A DNA stretch of 64,000 bases, from contig NZ_JAERMK010000007.1 of assembly GCF_016918015.1 (NCBI RefSeq), positions 85,839-149,838 on the forward strand, in the 5' to 3' direction. This DNA comes from Glycomyces sp. YM15. Lineage in GTDB: Bacteria; Actinomycetota; Actinomycetes; Mycobacteriales; Micromonosporaceae. Below are positions 49,761-58,289 of this stretch, piece by piece. The position numbers and the translations under genes are program-made. The notes beneath the pieces were generated by a model. The model was given only the letters and a program-made list of their open reading frames with translations. It was not told the origin of the DNA and ran no database searches. Numbering within the stretch: position 1 is the first letter of the stretch; each line of letters opens with the position of its first letter.

Positions 49761-50577
49761 AATGCTCCTCCATGGACGCCGAAGCGATCGTCGTGACGGC
49801 CTTGAAGCACCGGATGGCCGCATACATAGTGGGCAGCTCGAACGCGACCCGCCGCTCGCCATCACGCTCCACGCCCGGGATGACGGTGACCGCCCCGGCC
49901 AGATGCTCCGCGTCGAACTCGACCTCGATCCGGTGCGCCTCCAGCACCGGCTCACGCCGCCCGGCCAGCGATACCGCCTCGGCCGCGCCCTTGCGGATCG
50001 CGCGGACTGCCCACTTCGGCGTGCGGCACGCGGCCGCGTACCGCGAGACGTAGTCCTTGACCGCGATACCGACCGCCCCGGGCGCATAGCCCCGCGCGTC
50101 CTCGATCGTCTTGTCGTCGCCGGTCACCATGATCACCGGCACCCCGAACTCGGCGGCCACGGCGGCGTTCAACCGGCCCTCGCTCGCACGCACCCCGTCG
50201 AGCCACACGCCCGTGATGGTGTTCGCCAGGTAGGTGTGCGCGAGCACGCCCTCCAAGCCCGCCCCGGCGTGATACCCCAGGAACACCACTGCGTCAGCGC
50301 CCTGCACGCCTTCCATCATGGAGAGATCCTTGTGGCGCCCGGCGATCAGCGTGACCGGCCATTCGAACCGCTCGGCCATGAGGTTCCGCATCGACCAGTG
50401 CGCGTCGTTCACGACGATCTCGCGGGCCCCGCCCCGGTGCAGGCCCTCCACAGCGGCGTTCACCTCGTCGGTGAACAGCGGCCGCATCCGCTCCCAGCCA
50501 GGGCCTCCCGGCAGCACGTCGTCGGGGCAGGTGACGCCCGTGGCGCCCTCCATATCGGCACTCACGAGTATCTTCAC
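49753..50577 (-). CDS. dppA: D-aminopeptidase DppA, peptidase M55
   Basis: A 274-residue enzyme with the M55 pattern. SADMEG near residue 6 supplies two zinc ligands (DxE). VVNDAHWSM supplies His near 60 and VFLGYHAGAG His near 104; NTITGVWLDG follows with a conserved Glu/Asp. Bacillus DppA prefers D-Ala-D-Ala and D-Ala-Gly-Gly. GTG start overlaps the ABC ATPase stop (GTGA). Its place behind a dipeptide transporter argues for use of D-amino-acid peptides from murein. Confidence 0.92.
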   Translation of the reverse strand: MKILVSADMEGATGVTCPDDVLPGGPGWERMRPLFTDEVNAAVEGLHRGGAREIVVNDAHWSMRNLMAERFEWPVTLIAGRHKDLSMMEGVQGADAVVFLGYHAGAGLEGVLAHTYLANTITGVWLDGVRASEGRLNAAVAAEFGVPVIMVTGDDKTIEDARGYAPGAVGIAVKDYVSRYAAACRTPKWAVRAIRKGAAEAVSLAGRREPVLEAHRIEVEFDAEHLAGAVTVIPGVERDGERRVAFELPTMYAAIRCFKAVTTIASASMEEHYG

Positions 50578-51575
50578 CCCGCCATCCTCGCATCCCCGTG
50601 CAACGTGCGATCCAGATGGCACGCGACGAGATGCGGCTTCGACTCGGGCCCAAGGATCTGCAAGTCCTCACCCGAGCACTGGTGCAGCACCGGAGCGGCA
50701 TTCCCCGAGGCCGCCTCCTGGCATCGCGGCCGGAACCGGCACCCGCCCGGGATCCGCGACGCGTCCGGCAGCTCCCCGGCCAGCACGATCGGCTCCGCCA
50801 CAGGGGAGTCCGGGAGCACCGACACCAGCGCCCGCGTATACGGATGCCTCGGCGCCGTGAGCACCTGCTCCACCGGGCCCTGCTCGACGATCCGACCCAG
50901 GTACATGATCGCGATCCGGTCCGCGATGCTCCACGCCAGACCCAGATCGTGCGTGATCACCAGCGCCCCCAGGCCCTGCTCCTCCTTGAGCCGCAACAGC
51001 AGCGACAAGATCTCCCCGCGCACCGAAGCGTCCAGCGACGCCACCGGCTCATCCGCCACGAGCAGGCTCGGCCGCAGCACCAGCGCCCCCGCGATCACCA
51101 CCCGCTGCCGCTGCCCGCCCGAAAGCTCATGCGGGTACGCCAGGAAGAACTGCTCCGGCGGCCGCAGGCCCGCCCGCGACAGCGCCTCGGCCACCCGGCC
51201 CGGCTCGTCATCGGCGATCCCGTGGATCCGCAGCCCCTCGGCCACCGCGTCGTAGACCGTGTGCCGCGGATTCAACGCGCCCGTCGGGTCCTGCAGCACC
51301 AACTGCACCTGCCGCCGGTAGGCCTTCAACGCCCGCGTCGAATACCGCAGCGGCACCCCGTCGAACGCCACCGTGCCGCCCGTCGCCCGTTCCAGACCGA
51401 GCAGCGTCCGCGCCAGCGTCGTCTTGCCGCAGCCGGACTCGCCCGCCAGCGCCACGATCTCACCGGGCGCCACGTCCAGGTCCACCCCGTCCACCGCCCG
51501 CGCGACCCGCCCGCCCGGCAACCCGAACTCGACCCGCAGGCCCCGGGCCGTGAGCGTCTTCTCCTCAGAGGACAA
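50574..51575 (-). CDS. dipeptide/oligopeptide ABC transporter ATPase (DppF/OppF type)
   Basis: A 333-residue ATPase. Walker A is ALAGESGCGKTTLA, the Q-loop is QLVLQDP, the signature is LSGGQRQRV, Walker B is LLVADEP, and a C-terminal oligo_HPY domain carries four-Cys-type CRFRPRCQEA. TTG start 51575, with AAGGGA six bases upstream, overlaps the preceding ATPase gene by 11 bp. It pairs with the DppD-type ATPase to power the DppB/C permease. Confidence 0.92.
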   Translation of the reverse strand: MSSEEKTLTARGLRVEFGLPGGRVARAVDGVDLDVAPGEIVALAGESGCGKTTLARTLLGLERATGGTVAFDGVPLRYSTRALKAYRRQVQLVLQDPTGALNPRHTVYDAVAEGLRIHGIADDEPGRVAEALSRAGLRPPEQFFLAYPHELSGGQRQRVVIAGALVLRPSLLVADEPVASLDASVRGEILSLLLRLKEEQGLGALVITHDLGLAWSIADRIAIMYLGRIVEQGPVEQVLTAPRHPYTRALVSVLPDSPVAEPIVLAGELPDASRIPGGCRFRPRCQEAASGNAAPVLHQCSGEDLQILGPESKPHLVACHLDRTLHGDARMAG

Positions 51576-52575
51576 CGGGCATCCCTTCCTGCGCAACGAA
51601 ACAAGCACTCGACCACGACGAACCGCCGGCGACGCTCGCGGAGCCGCGCACGGGCAGCGCCAGCAGCTCCGGCGACTCCCCGCCGCACCGCTCCACCGCC
51701 ACCGCGCACCGCGGCCGGAACGAACACCCCTCCGGCAACCGCGCCGGATCCGGCGGATCGCCCGCCAGGCCACCCGGATGCATCCGCGCCGCCGGATCCC
51801 CGATCACCGGGAACGCCGCCCCCAACGCCGCCGAATACGGATGCCGCGCCTGCGCGAACACCGCACGCGCCGGACCCTCCTCGACGATCCGACCCGCGTA
51901 CATCACCGCCGCCCGGTCGCACACCGCCGACAGCACCGACAGGTCGTGGCTGATCATCACCAGCCCCACCCCGCGCTCGGTCACCAGGTCCGAGATCAAC
52001 CGCAGCACCTGCGCCTGCACCATCACGTCCAGCGCCGTCGTCGCCTCATCGGCGATGATCAGATCCGGATCGCACGCCAGCGCCATCGCGATCATCACGC
52101 GCTGCCGCTGCCCGCCCGACAGCTCATGCGGGAAACTCCGCGCCCGCGACGGCGGCAGCCCGACCCGCTCCAGCAGCGCCTCGGCCCGCCGCGCCGCCGC
52201 CCCCGGCGTCGTCTTCGCCTCGTGCACCAGGATCGGTTCCGCGATCTGCCTCCCGATGCGCTGCACCGCGTTCAGCGAATGCATCGCCCCCTGGAACACG
52301 ATCGACGCGCCCGTCCACCGCACCGCCCGCAGCCGCCCCCATCCCATCTGCAGCAGGTCCTCGCCGTCGAGCAGGATCTCCCCGCTCACCTCGGCGCTCT
52401 TCGGCAGCAGCCGCAGCACCGCCATCGCCAGCGTCGACTTCCCGCACCCCGACTCCCCGGCGATCCCCAGCGTCTCCCCGGCGTCCACGCGCAGATCCAC
52501 ACCCCGCACGGCCGGCAGCCGCCCGCGCGAACCCCGGTACGTCACCCGCAGGTCCCTGAACTCCAGCAGCGTCAC
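51565..52575 (-). CDS. dipeptide/oligopeptide ABC transporter ATPase (DppD/OppD type)
   Basis: A 336-residue ATPase with Walker A GIAGESGCGKSTLA, signature LSGGQRQRVM, Walker B DLIIADEATTALD, and a C-terminal CSFRPRCAVA iron-sulfur-like cysteine region of the oligo_HPY domain. GTG start overlaps the permease stop (GTGA). Walker A and signature are intact, so it should form an active heterodimer with the next ATPase. Confidence 0.92.
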   Translation of the reverse strand: MTLLEFRDLRVTYRGSRGRLPAVRGVDLRVDAGETLGIAGESGCGKSTLAMAVLRLLPKSAEVSGEILLDGEDLLQMGWGRLRAVRWTGASIVFQGAMHSLNAVQRIGRQIAEPILVHEAKTTPGAAARRAEALLERVGLPPSRARSFPHELSGGQRQRVMIAMALACDPDLIIADEATTALDVMVQAQVLRLISDLVTERGVGLVMISHDLSVLSAVCDRAAVMYAGRIVEEGPARAVFAQARHPYSAALGAAFPVIGDPAARMHPGGLAGDPPDPARLPEGCSFRPRCAVAVERCGGESPELLALPVRGSASVAGGSSWSSACFVAQEGMPVVL

Positions 52576-53477
52576 GACCCACCCCGCAGCCTCGGATTGA
52601 ACACGGCCTCCAACGCCCGGCCGCACATCATGAACGCCAGCACCACCACCAGGATCGCCAGACCCGGCGGCAGCAGGTACCACCACGCGTGCGCCGAGAC
52701 CGCCCCGTTCTCCGAGGCGCGGTTGAGGATCGAGCCCCACGACACCACGCTCGGGTCGCCCAGGCCCAGCCACGCCAGCGAGGACTCCATGAGGATCGCC
52801 GAGGGCACGAGCAGCGTGGCGCTGGCGAGCACCAGCGGCAGCACATTGGGGAGGAGGTGCTTGGTCATCTGGTGCCAGTGCCCCGCGCCGAGGGCTTTGG
52901 CGCGCTCCAGGTACGGGCGCGACTGCACGGTGAGGGTCTGGGCGCGCACGAGCCTGGTCGTGCCGGGCCAGGAGACGAGGGCGATCACGGTGATGGTGGT
53001 GGCCATGCTGCGGCCGAGGACGGCGAGCAGCGCGATGGCCACGACGAGGCTGGGCAGCACCATGAACCAGTCGGAGAGGCGCAGCGCGATCCAGCCGTAC
53101 CAGCCGCCGATGTGGCCGCTCGTGACGCCCACGGTGGTGCCGATGACGATGGCGACCACGGTGGCGGTCAGTCCGATCACGAGCGAGAGGCGCGAGCCCC
53201 AGAGGGTCAGCGCGAGAATCGATCTGCCGGTCTCGTCGGTGCCGAGCGGGTAGGCGGCGCTCGGCGGAGCCATCCGCTCGCCCGTGGCGCGGGTGACGCT
53301 GAGGGCGGACTCGTCGATGAGGATCGGGGCGGCGAGCGCGAGGACCACGATGGCTCCCAGCAGGACCAGGCCGATCATGCCGGTCCGCTGACTGCGGTAG
53401 GCGGCCCAGGAGCGGGCGAAGGACTGCCGCCGCCGCGCCCGTCTGAGCGCGCGCGGTGAGACTGTTGTCGTCGTCAT
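52572..53477 (-). CDS. ABC transporter permease (DppC/OppC type)
   Basis: A 301-residue permease. The N-terminal OppC_N helix (GMIGLVLLGAIVVLALAAP) is followed by five more helices and the EAA loop (ERAKALGAGHWHQMTKHLLPN) for contacting the ATPase. YPLGTDETGRS is the typical entry motif. ATG overlaps the DppB-type stop by 4 bp. It forms the membrane channel with the DppB-type protein. Confidence 0.92.
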   Translation of the reverse strand: MTTTTVSPRALRRARRRQSFARSWAAYRSQRTGMIGLVLLGAIVVLALAAPILIDESALSVTRATGERMAPPSAAYPLGTDETGRSILALTLWGSRLSLVIGLTATVVAIVIGTTVGVTSGHIGGWYGWIALRLSDWFMVLPSLVVAIALLAVLGRSMATTITVIALVSWPGTTRLVRAQTLTVQSRPYLERAKALGAGHWHQMTKHLLPNVLPLVLASATLLVPSAILMESSLAWLGLGDPSVVSWGSILNRASENGAVSAHAWWYLLPPGLAILVVVLAFMMCGRALEAVFNPRLRGGS

Positions 53478-54517
53478 GACCTGCGAATCCTGGGATCGAT
53501 GAACCAGTAGAGGATCTCGGCGCACAGCACGGCGAGGATGGTGGAGCTGGAGAACAGCACGAACAGCGCCTGCAGCACGGGCCGGTCCGGGTAGAAGATC
53601 GAGTTCACGAACAGCGTGCCGAGGCCGGGCCAGCTGAAGACGGTCTCGGTGACGATGGAGCCGTTCACGACCGAGCCGAGCGCGAGGAACACGAGCGTCA
53701 CGGTGGGCAGCAGCGCGTTCGGCACGGCGTGCCGCTGGCGCACCTCGTCGTCGCGCAGCCCTTTGGCGCGGGCGGTGGTCAGGTAGTCGCTGCCGAGTTC
53801 GTCCAGAATGGAGGAACGCATGATCATCAGGTACCCGGCGTAGACCACGGCCGTGTAGGTGAGCACCGGCAGCACGAGGTGGTGGCCGATGTCGACGGCC
53901 TGCGACCAGAAGTCGGGCGGGGTGCTCGGCGAGCGCATCCCGTTGACGGGGAACAGTCCCAGGTACCGGGCGAAGACGAGGATCACGATCATGCCGAGCC
54001 AGAACGTGGGCGCCGAGTAGAGGACGAGCCCGGTCGCCACGTGCCCCTTGTCGAACCTGCTGCCCTGCTTCCAACCCGAGCGGGTGCCGATCCAGAATCC
54101 GAGCAGCACTGCGAGGACCATCCCGGTGCCCGAGAGCAGGAGCGTGGCCGGGAGCCGTTCGACGATGAGGTCGAAGATCGGCCGGCGGTACTGGAACGAC
54201 TCGCCGAGGTCCATGGTGAGCGTGCCGGTGATGTAGTCCCAGAACTGCTGCCACAGCGGCCGGTCGAGGCCCATCTCGGCGCGCATCGCCGCGCGCTGCT
54301 CGGCCGAGACCGGCCGTTCCTTGGTGAGCTGGTCGATCGGGTCCCCGGCGATGAGCCGGAAGATGAAGAACGAGGAGAACAGGACCAGCAGGAGCGAAAC
54401 GGCCGCGCCGCTCACGTGCTTGAACAGGTAGCGCCCGAAGCCGCTCGAGGCCCGGCCGCGCCCCGTGGACGGCGCCTCGACCGAGGCGCCGTCCACGGGC
54501 AGGGAACGCTCGGTCAT
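53474..54517 (-). CDS. ABC transporter permease (DppB/OppB type)
   Basis: A 347-residue permease with six helices, the DppB N-terminal segment (FRLIAGDPIDQL then MGLDRPLWQQFWDY) and the EAA loop (TTARAKGLRDDEVRQRHAVPN). Codons 7-19 lie in an 18-bp perfect hairpin (54462-54499). It starts 4 bp inside the binding-protein gene. Together with the DppC-type subunit it imports di- or oligopeptides. Confidence 0.92.
   Translation of the reverse strand: MTERSLPVDGASVEAPSTGRGRASSGFGRYLFKHVSGAAVSLLLVLFSSFFIFRLIAGDPIDQLTKERPVSAEQRAAMRAEMGLDRPLWQQFWDYITGTLTMDLGESFQYRRPIFDLIVERLPATLLLSGTGMVLAVLLGFWIGTRSGWKQGSRFDKGHVATGLVLYSAPTFWLGMIVILVFARYLGLFPVNGMRSPSTPPDFWSQAVDIGHHLVLPVLTYTAVVYAGYLMIMRSSILDELGSDYLTTARAKGLRDDEVRQRHAVPNALLPTVTLVFLALGSVVNGSIVTETVFSWPGLGTLFVNSIFYPDRPVLQALFVLFSSSTILAVLCAEILYWFIDPRIRRS
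54462..54499 (-). repeat. 18-bp perfect hairpin inside the dppB-type start
   Basis: CCCGTGGACGGCGCCTCG and its exact complement are separated by two bases. In mRNA this is a very stable stem beginning 18 nt after the permease start codon. It may protect the upstream binding-protein mRNA from 3' decay or lower permease translation, which would give the usual excess of binding protein. This role is inference. Confidence 0.65.
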
Positions 54518-56346
54518 TCGCGCTCGTCAGCCGTCTTCTTGCGCCGCATCGCGAAGACCACCGCGGCCGCCGCGACGGCGACCGCCGCCGCCCCGACGGC
54601 GATCCACACGCCCATCGGCGCGCCGCCGTCCTCGGTCGAGCCCGCGGGCTGCGCCGTGTAGTACGCCCACGTGAAGCCCTGCTGGCCGGTGTACATGCCG
54701 CCCTCGGTCGGCTGCGAGGTCATGCCGGTCACCCGGTCGTGGTTGTAGGCCTCCATCACGTTCTGGTAGTACAGCCAGATCACCGGCGTTTCCGTGTACA
54801 GCAGCTCCTGCTGCAGTTTCACGAGCTCCGCCCGCGCTCCGGGGTCGGACTCGACCTTCTGCTGCTCGTGCAGCCCGTCGAACTCGGCGTTGCAGTAGGA
54901 GTTCTCGCTCGAGCGCTCCGAGCCGTCGGTGAGGGTCGGCAGCACCGCGCACGTGTGCATGCCCAGCTGCTCGGTCGGGTTCGGTCCCACACCCCAGCCG
55001 GAGAACGCGATGTCGAACTCGCCCAGGTAGGCCAGGTCGTTCAGGGTGCCCTGCTCGATCGCCTGCGCCTCGACCGCGATGCCCAGCTCGGCCCACCACT
55101 CGGTCGCGAACTCCACGATGGTGGCGTACGCGGTGTTGTCGGCGTGGTGGTAGAACCGGAAGTTCAGCGGCTCGCCGCCGCCGGGCATCGTGCGGATGCC
55201 GTCGTCGCCGCGCGCGTAACCGGCTTCGTCGAGCAGCCGGTTCGCCTCGGCGAGGTCGAACTGGACGAGCGCGTCGCCCCCGTCCCAGTGCCACTGCTCG
55301 AAGATCGCGGGGATCAGCGAGGTCGCCGGGGTGCCGCTGCCGTCGAGAACGGTGTCCACGAGGGCCTGCTTGTCGATCGCCATGTGCAGCGCCCGCCGCA
55401 CGGACGGGTCCTTCAGCGCCGGGTGCCCGTCGCCGAACTCGGTGCCGTCCTTCGTCACCGTGCCGTGGTTGATGGTGAGAGAGACGTACCGGCGGCCCTG
55501 CACGTCGTTGGTGGTCACGTGCTCCTGGGACTTGAGCGCGTCGATCTGGGCCGGGTTGAGCGCCCCCTGCATGCCGTTGCCGACGATGTCGACCTCGCCC
55601 GCTTCGAGTGCGGCCACGGCCGCGTCGGTCTCGACGTAGTAGTCGTAGACGACCTCGTCGAAGCCGGGCGCGCCCTCCCAGTAGTCCTCATTGGCTTCGA
55701 GGCGGATGAACTCGTCCGTCTGGTATTCGGTGACCTGGAACGGGCCCGAGCCCACCAGCGGCAGCTGGTTCGCGTCGTCCGCCGCCGGGTCGGGGTACTC
55801 GGACCAGATGTGCTCGGGGACGATGTAGACCTCCCGGCTGAGTACCTCCGCGGGGGCGGGGGCGGCCAGTGTCAGCACGAACGTCGACTCGTCGGTCGCC
55901 TCGGCGCTCACGAGGTTCTGAGCGAAGTCGATGTTCCAGTCGCGGATCGCCTGGTTCTCGATGAGCAGCCCGTACGTGTAGGCCACGTCGTCCGCGGTGA
56001 GCGGTTCGCCGTCAGACCAGGTGGCGCCCTCACGGATGCGGAACGTCCACGTCAGACCGTCCGCGGACTCCTCCCACTCGGTCGCCAGGCCCGGCACCGG
56101 CTCGTAGTTCTCGGCGCTCATCCGGACCAGCGTCTCGTACGTCATCATGCTGGTCTCGTAGGTGATCACGAACCGCCGCTTGAACGGGTTGAAGGTGTCG
56201 ACCTCCTGGTTCGTGGCGATCCGGAGGGTGTCGGTGTCGTCCTCCTGGGCGGCGGCGCCGGGCGCGGCCACCGCGAGCGCGCCGGCCGCGAGGGACAGCG
56301 CGGCGACGGCCGAGAAGCACCGACGCATCAGGGCATGGGGATTCAT
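54514..56346 (-). CDS. peptide ABC transporter substrate-binding protein, SBP_bac_5, with C-terminal membrane anchor
   Basis: A 610-residue binding protein. The signal peptide has no lipobox cysteine (ends APGAAAQED). An SBP_bac_5 domain follows (about 38-565: TLRIATNQEVDTFNPF, then YEPVPGLATEWEE, GSGPFQVTEYQ). The end carries a hydrophobic helix (GVWIAVGAAAVAVAAAAVVF) and RRKK stop-transfer. It thus seems anchored at its C-terminus rather than by lipid. It is the first gene of a nine-gene operon and delivers peptides to DppB/C. A GAGGA site precedes the chosen ATG by about 10 bases. Confidence 0.9.
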   Translation of the reverse strand: MNPHALMRRCFSAVAALSLAAGALAVAAPGAAAQEDDTDTLRIATNQEVDTFNPFKRRFVITYETSMMTYETLVRMSAENYEPVPGLATEWEESADGLTWTFRIREGATWSDGEPLTADDVAYTYGLLIENQAIRDWNIDFAQNLVSAEATDESTFVLTLAAPAPAEVLSREVYIVPEHIWSEYPDPAADDANQLPLVGSGPFQVTEYQTDEFIRLEANEDYWEGAPGFDEVVYDYYVETDAAVAALEAGEVDIVGNGMQGALNPAQIDALKSQEHVTTNDVQGRRYVSLTINHGTVTKDGTEFGDGHPALKDPSVRRALHMAIDKQALVDTVLDGSGTPATSLIPAIFEQWHWDGGDALVQFDLAEANRLLDEAGYARGDDGIRTMPGGGEPLNFRFYHHADNTAYATIVEFATEWWAELGIAVEAQAIEQGTLNDLAYLGEFDIAFSGWGVGPNPTEQLGMHTCAVLPTLTDGSERSSENSYCNAEFDGLHEQQKVESDPGARAELVKLQQELLYTETPVIWLYYQNVMEAYNHDRVTGMTSQPTEGGMYTGQQGFTWAYYTAQPAGSTEDGGAPMGVWIAVGAAAVAVAAAAVVFAMRRKKTADERE

Positions 56347-56435
56347 GGGGTGTAAGTCCTCGCATTCCGTTCCAAGAGCCGGGCGCCCCGGCGGGCACGC
56401 CACCGGTCCTCGATGTACCGACCAGAATGACGGAA

Positions 56436-56472
56436 CACTTCTTGAGTTGTCAATGAAGTGAAGAAAGTTTTC
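56436..56472 (-). promoter_or_regulatory. promoter region of the peptide-transport/salvage operon
   Basis: On the minus strand a -35 TTGACA (56453-56448) is flanked by the inverted pair CACTTC / GAAGTG (56436-56441 and 56455-56460). It is preceded by the palindrome GAAAGTTTTC (56463-56472). Similar GAAAACTT and GTGAAG elements occur before the murein-hydrolase operon. Confidence 0.5.
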
Positions 56473-56638
56473 ATTGCCGCAACATGGCGAAGCCCTCCTG
56501 GCGGCGCCTGGGGCATCGCCCTCGGGCCCGTGGCCGGCACCCTCCTCGCGGGCGTCGGCATCGTCTTCGACGGGATCGACATCCCCGACCTCGTCGGTGT
56601 TCCACTCTGGTGGACGGGGAGCGGCTTATGCTGCGGTG

Positions 56639-57256
56639 ATGGACAAGTACGATGTCAAGAAGGCGCACCGGGACCTGTACTCGGCGTCGGCTGCGGACTT
56701 CGCCGTCGTGGAGGTTCCCGAGCTTCAGTACCTCTCCGTCGACGGGAGCGGCGACCCCGACTCCGGGGCCTTCGCGCAGGCCGTCGAGGCGCTCTACGGG
56801 ATGTCCTACGCGCTCAAGTTCACCAGCAAGAACGCGCTCGGACGGGACTTCGTCGTCGCACCGCTCGAGGGCTTGTGGCGCGCGGAGGACCCGCATGTCT
56901 TCGCTGAACTGCGCAAGGAGTCCTGGGAGTGGACGCTGCTGGTGAATCAGCCGGAGTGGGTCACCGAGGCGATGACCGCGACCGCCGCGGCGGCGGTCGC
57001 CCAGAAGCGGCCCAACCCCTCGCTCGGCCTCGTCCGGCTGCAGACGCTCACCGAGGGCACGTGCGCGCAGATCCTCCACATAGGCTCGTACGAGTCCATC
57101 TCGTCCACCTTGGATCGCATGCATCGGTCGTTCATGCCGGAGCATGGGCTGACCTTCAACGGCGACCACCACGAAATCTATCTCAGCGACCCGCGGCGGA
57201 CCTCCGAAGCCAAGTTGAAGACGATCCTCAGACAGCCGGTCCGCCCCTCCGGCTTA
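56639..57256 (+). CDS. GyrI-like small-molecule-binding protein, stop codon displaced
   Basis: About 205 residues match a stand-alone GyrI-like protein (VEVPELQYLSVDGSGDPDS, LEGLWRAEDP, GTCAQILHIGSYESISSTL, then the usual final FNGDHHEIYLSDPRR and LKTILRQPVRP). The usual stop after this end is absent in frame; a TAG at 57255-57257 is one base out of phase. Without it the frame runs on antisense through the whole SMP-30 gene to 58162. A recent one-base change or a sequencing error near 57240-57250 is likely. ATG 56639 lacks a ribosome site and follows TATGCT, suggesting a leaderless message. Confidence 0.7.
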
Positions 57257-58144
57257 GAGGCTCCAGGCCCCGTTGGTGTTCAGCATGATCGAGTAGACCG
57301 AGTCCGTGGCGGTGATGAACAGCCGGTTGCGCTTCGGGCCGCCGAACACCAGGTTCGACACCGAGGGCTGGGGGATCGGCAAGGTCGCCAGGTGGGTGCC
57401 GTCAGGGTGGAAGCAGTAGACGTCCGCCGCCGCGGCCCACACCCGGCCCTCGACGTCCACGCGCAGGCCGTCGAAGTTCCCGCCGGGGGACTCGCAGAAC
57501 AGCTCGCCGCCGCTGAGCCTCCCGCCGTCGACGTCGAAGCGGCGGAGGTGACCGCGGCGGGTGTCGGCGATGTAGAGCACGGACTCGTCGGGGGAGAAGG
57601 CGAGCCCGTTGGGACGCTCGAAGTCGTCGGCTACGCGCTCGACCGCACCGGTGCCGGGGTCCACTCGGTACACGTGGCAGCCGTCGATCTCCGGTTCCGC
57701 CCGGTGACCTTCGTAGTCGCTGGTGATCCCATAGGGCGGGTCGGTGAACCAGATCGCGCCGTCGTTCGCGACCACCACGTCGTTGGGGCTGTTGAACCGC
57801 TTGCCCTCCCAGCGGTCGGCGATGACGGTGAGCGAGCCGTCCAGTTCGGTGCGCGTCACGCGCCGCGCCCCGTGCTCGCAGGAGACCAGGCGGCCCTGCC
57901 GGTCGAGGGCGTGCCCGTTGGCGTACCCGGCGGGGGAGCGGAAGACGCTCACCGAACCGTCGGTCTCGTCCCAGCGCATGATCCGGTCGTTCGGGATGTC
58001 GCTGAACAGCAGGTACTTCCCGGAGGGCACGTACACCGGGCCCTCGGTCCAGCGCCCGCCGGAGAACAGGCATTCGAGGTAGTCGTCGCCGGCGACCGCG
58101 AAGCGCTCGTCGAGTTCTCGGAAGCCCACCGGAGCATTGTGCAT
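57254..58144 (-). CDS. SMP-30/gluconolactonase-family hydrolase
   Basis: A 296-residue six-bladed beta-propeller. Family metal-site segments are visible: WTEGPVYVPSGKYLLFSDIP near 32-51 (Glu), FNSPNDVVVANDGAIWFTDP near 118 (Asn), and NGLAFSPDESVLYIADT near 178 (Asp). It probably opens sugar lactones made by dehydrogenases such as the Gfo/Idh type. ATG follows GAGGAG. Its stop faces the GyrI-like gene end. Confidence 0.88.
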   Translation of the reverse strand: MHNAPVGFRELDERFAVAGDDYLECLFSGGRWTEGPVYVPSGKYLLFSDIPNDRIMRWDETDGSVSVFRSPAGYANGHALDRQGRLVSCEHGARRVTRTELDGSLTVIADRWEGKRFNSPNDVVVANDGAIWFTDPPYGITSDYEGHRAEPEIDGCHVYRVDPGTGAVERVADDFERPNGLAFSPDESVLYIADTRRGHLRRFDVDGGRLSGGELFCESPGGNFDGLRVDVEGRVWAAAADVYCFHPDGTHLATLPIPQPSVSNLVFGGPKRNRLFITATDSVYSIMLNTNGAWSL

Positions 58145-58243
58145 CGAAACTCCTCGATATAACCTGATCGTGTGATCGTGCACAGTCTCGTCACGGTCAC
58201 CTGTATGCGGTGCGAAGCCGCACTCACGTTAGCTCAATTCCAA

Positions 58244-58268
58244 GGCGGCCGGGCCCGGCCCGGCCGCC
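58244..58268. repeat. 12-bp perfect inverted repeat before the CBM2-protease gene
   Basis: GGCGGCCGGGCC and its exact complement are separated by one C, ending 21 bp upstream of the chosen ATG. Since the neighbouring genes are divergent it is not a normal terminator. It could form a hairpin in the leader or an operator. Confidence 0.5.
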
Positions 58269-58289
58269 GCTATGAGACGGGAAACGAAC

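Noticed and set aside
56458-56620. Hydrophobic plus-strand stretch (ALGPVAGTLLAGVGIVF) before the GyrI-like gene
   Set aside because: It lacks a reasonable end and runs out of frame into GyrI; at most a remnant of a membrane gene.
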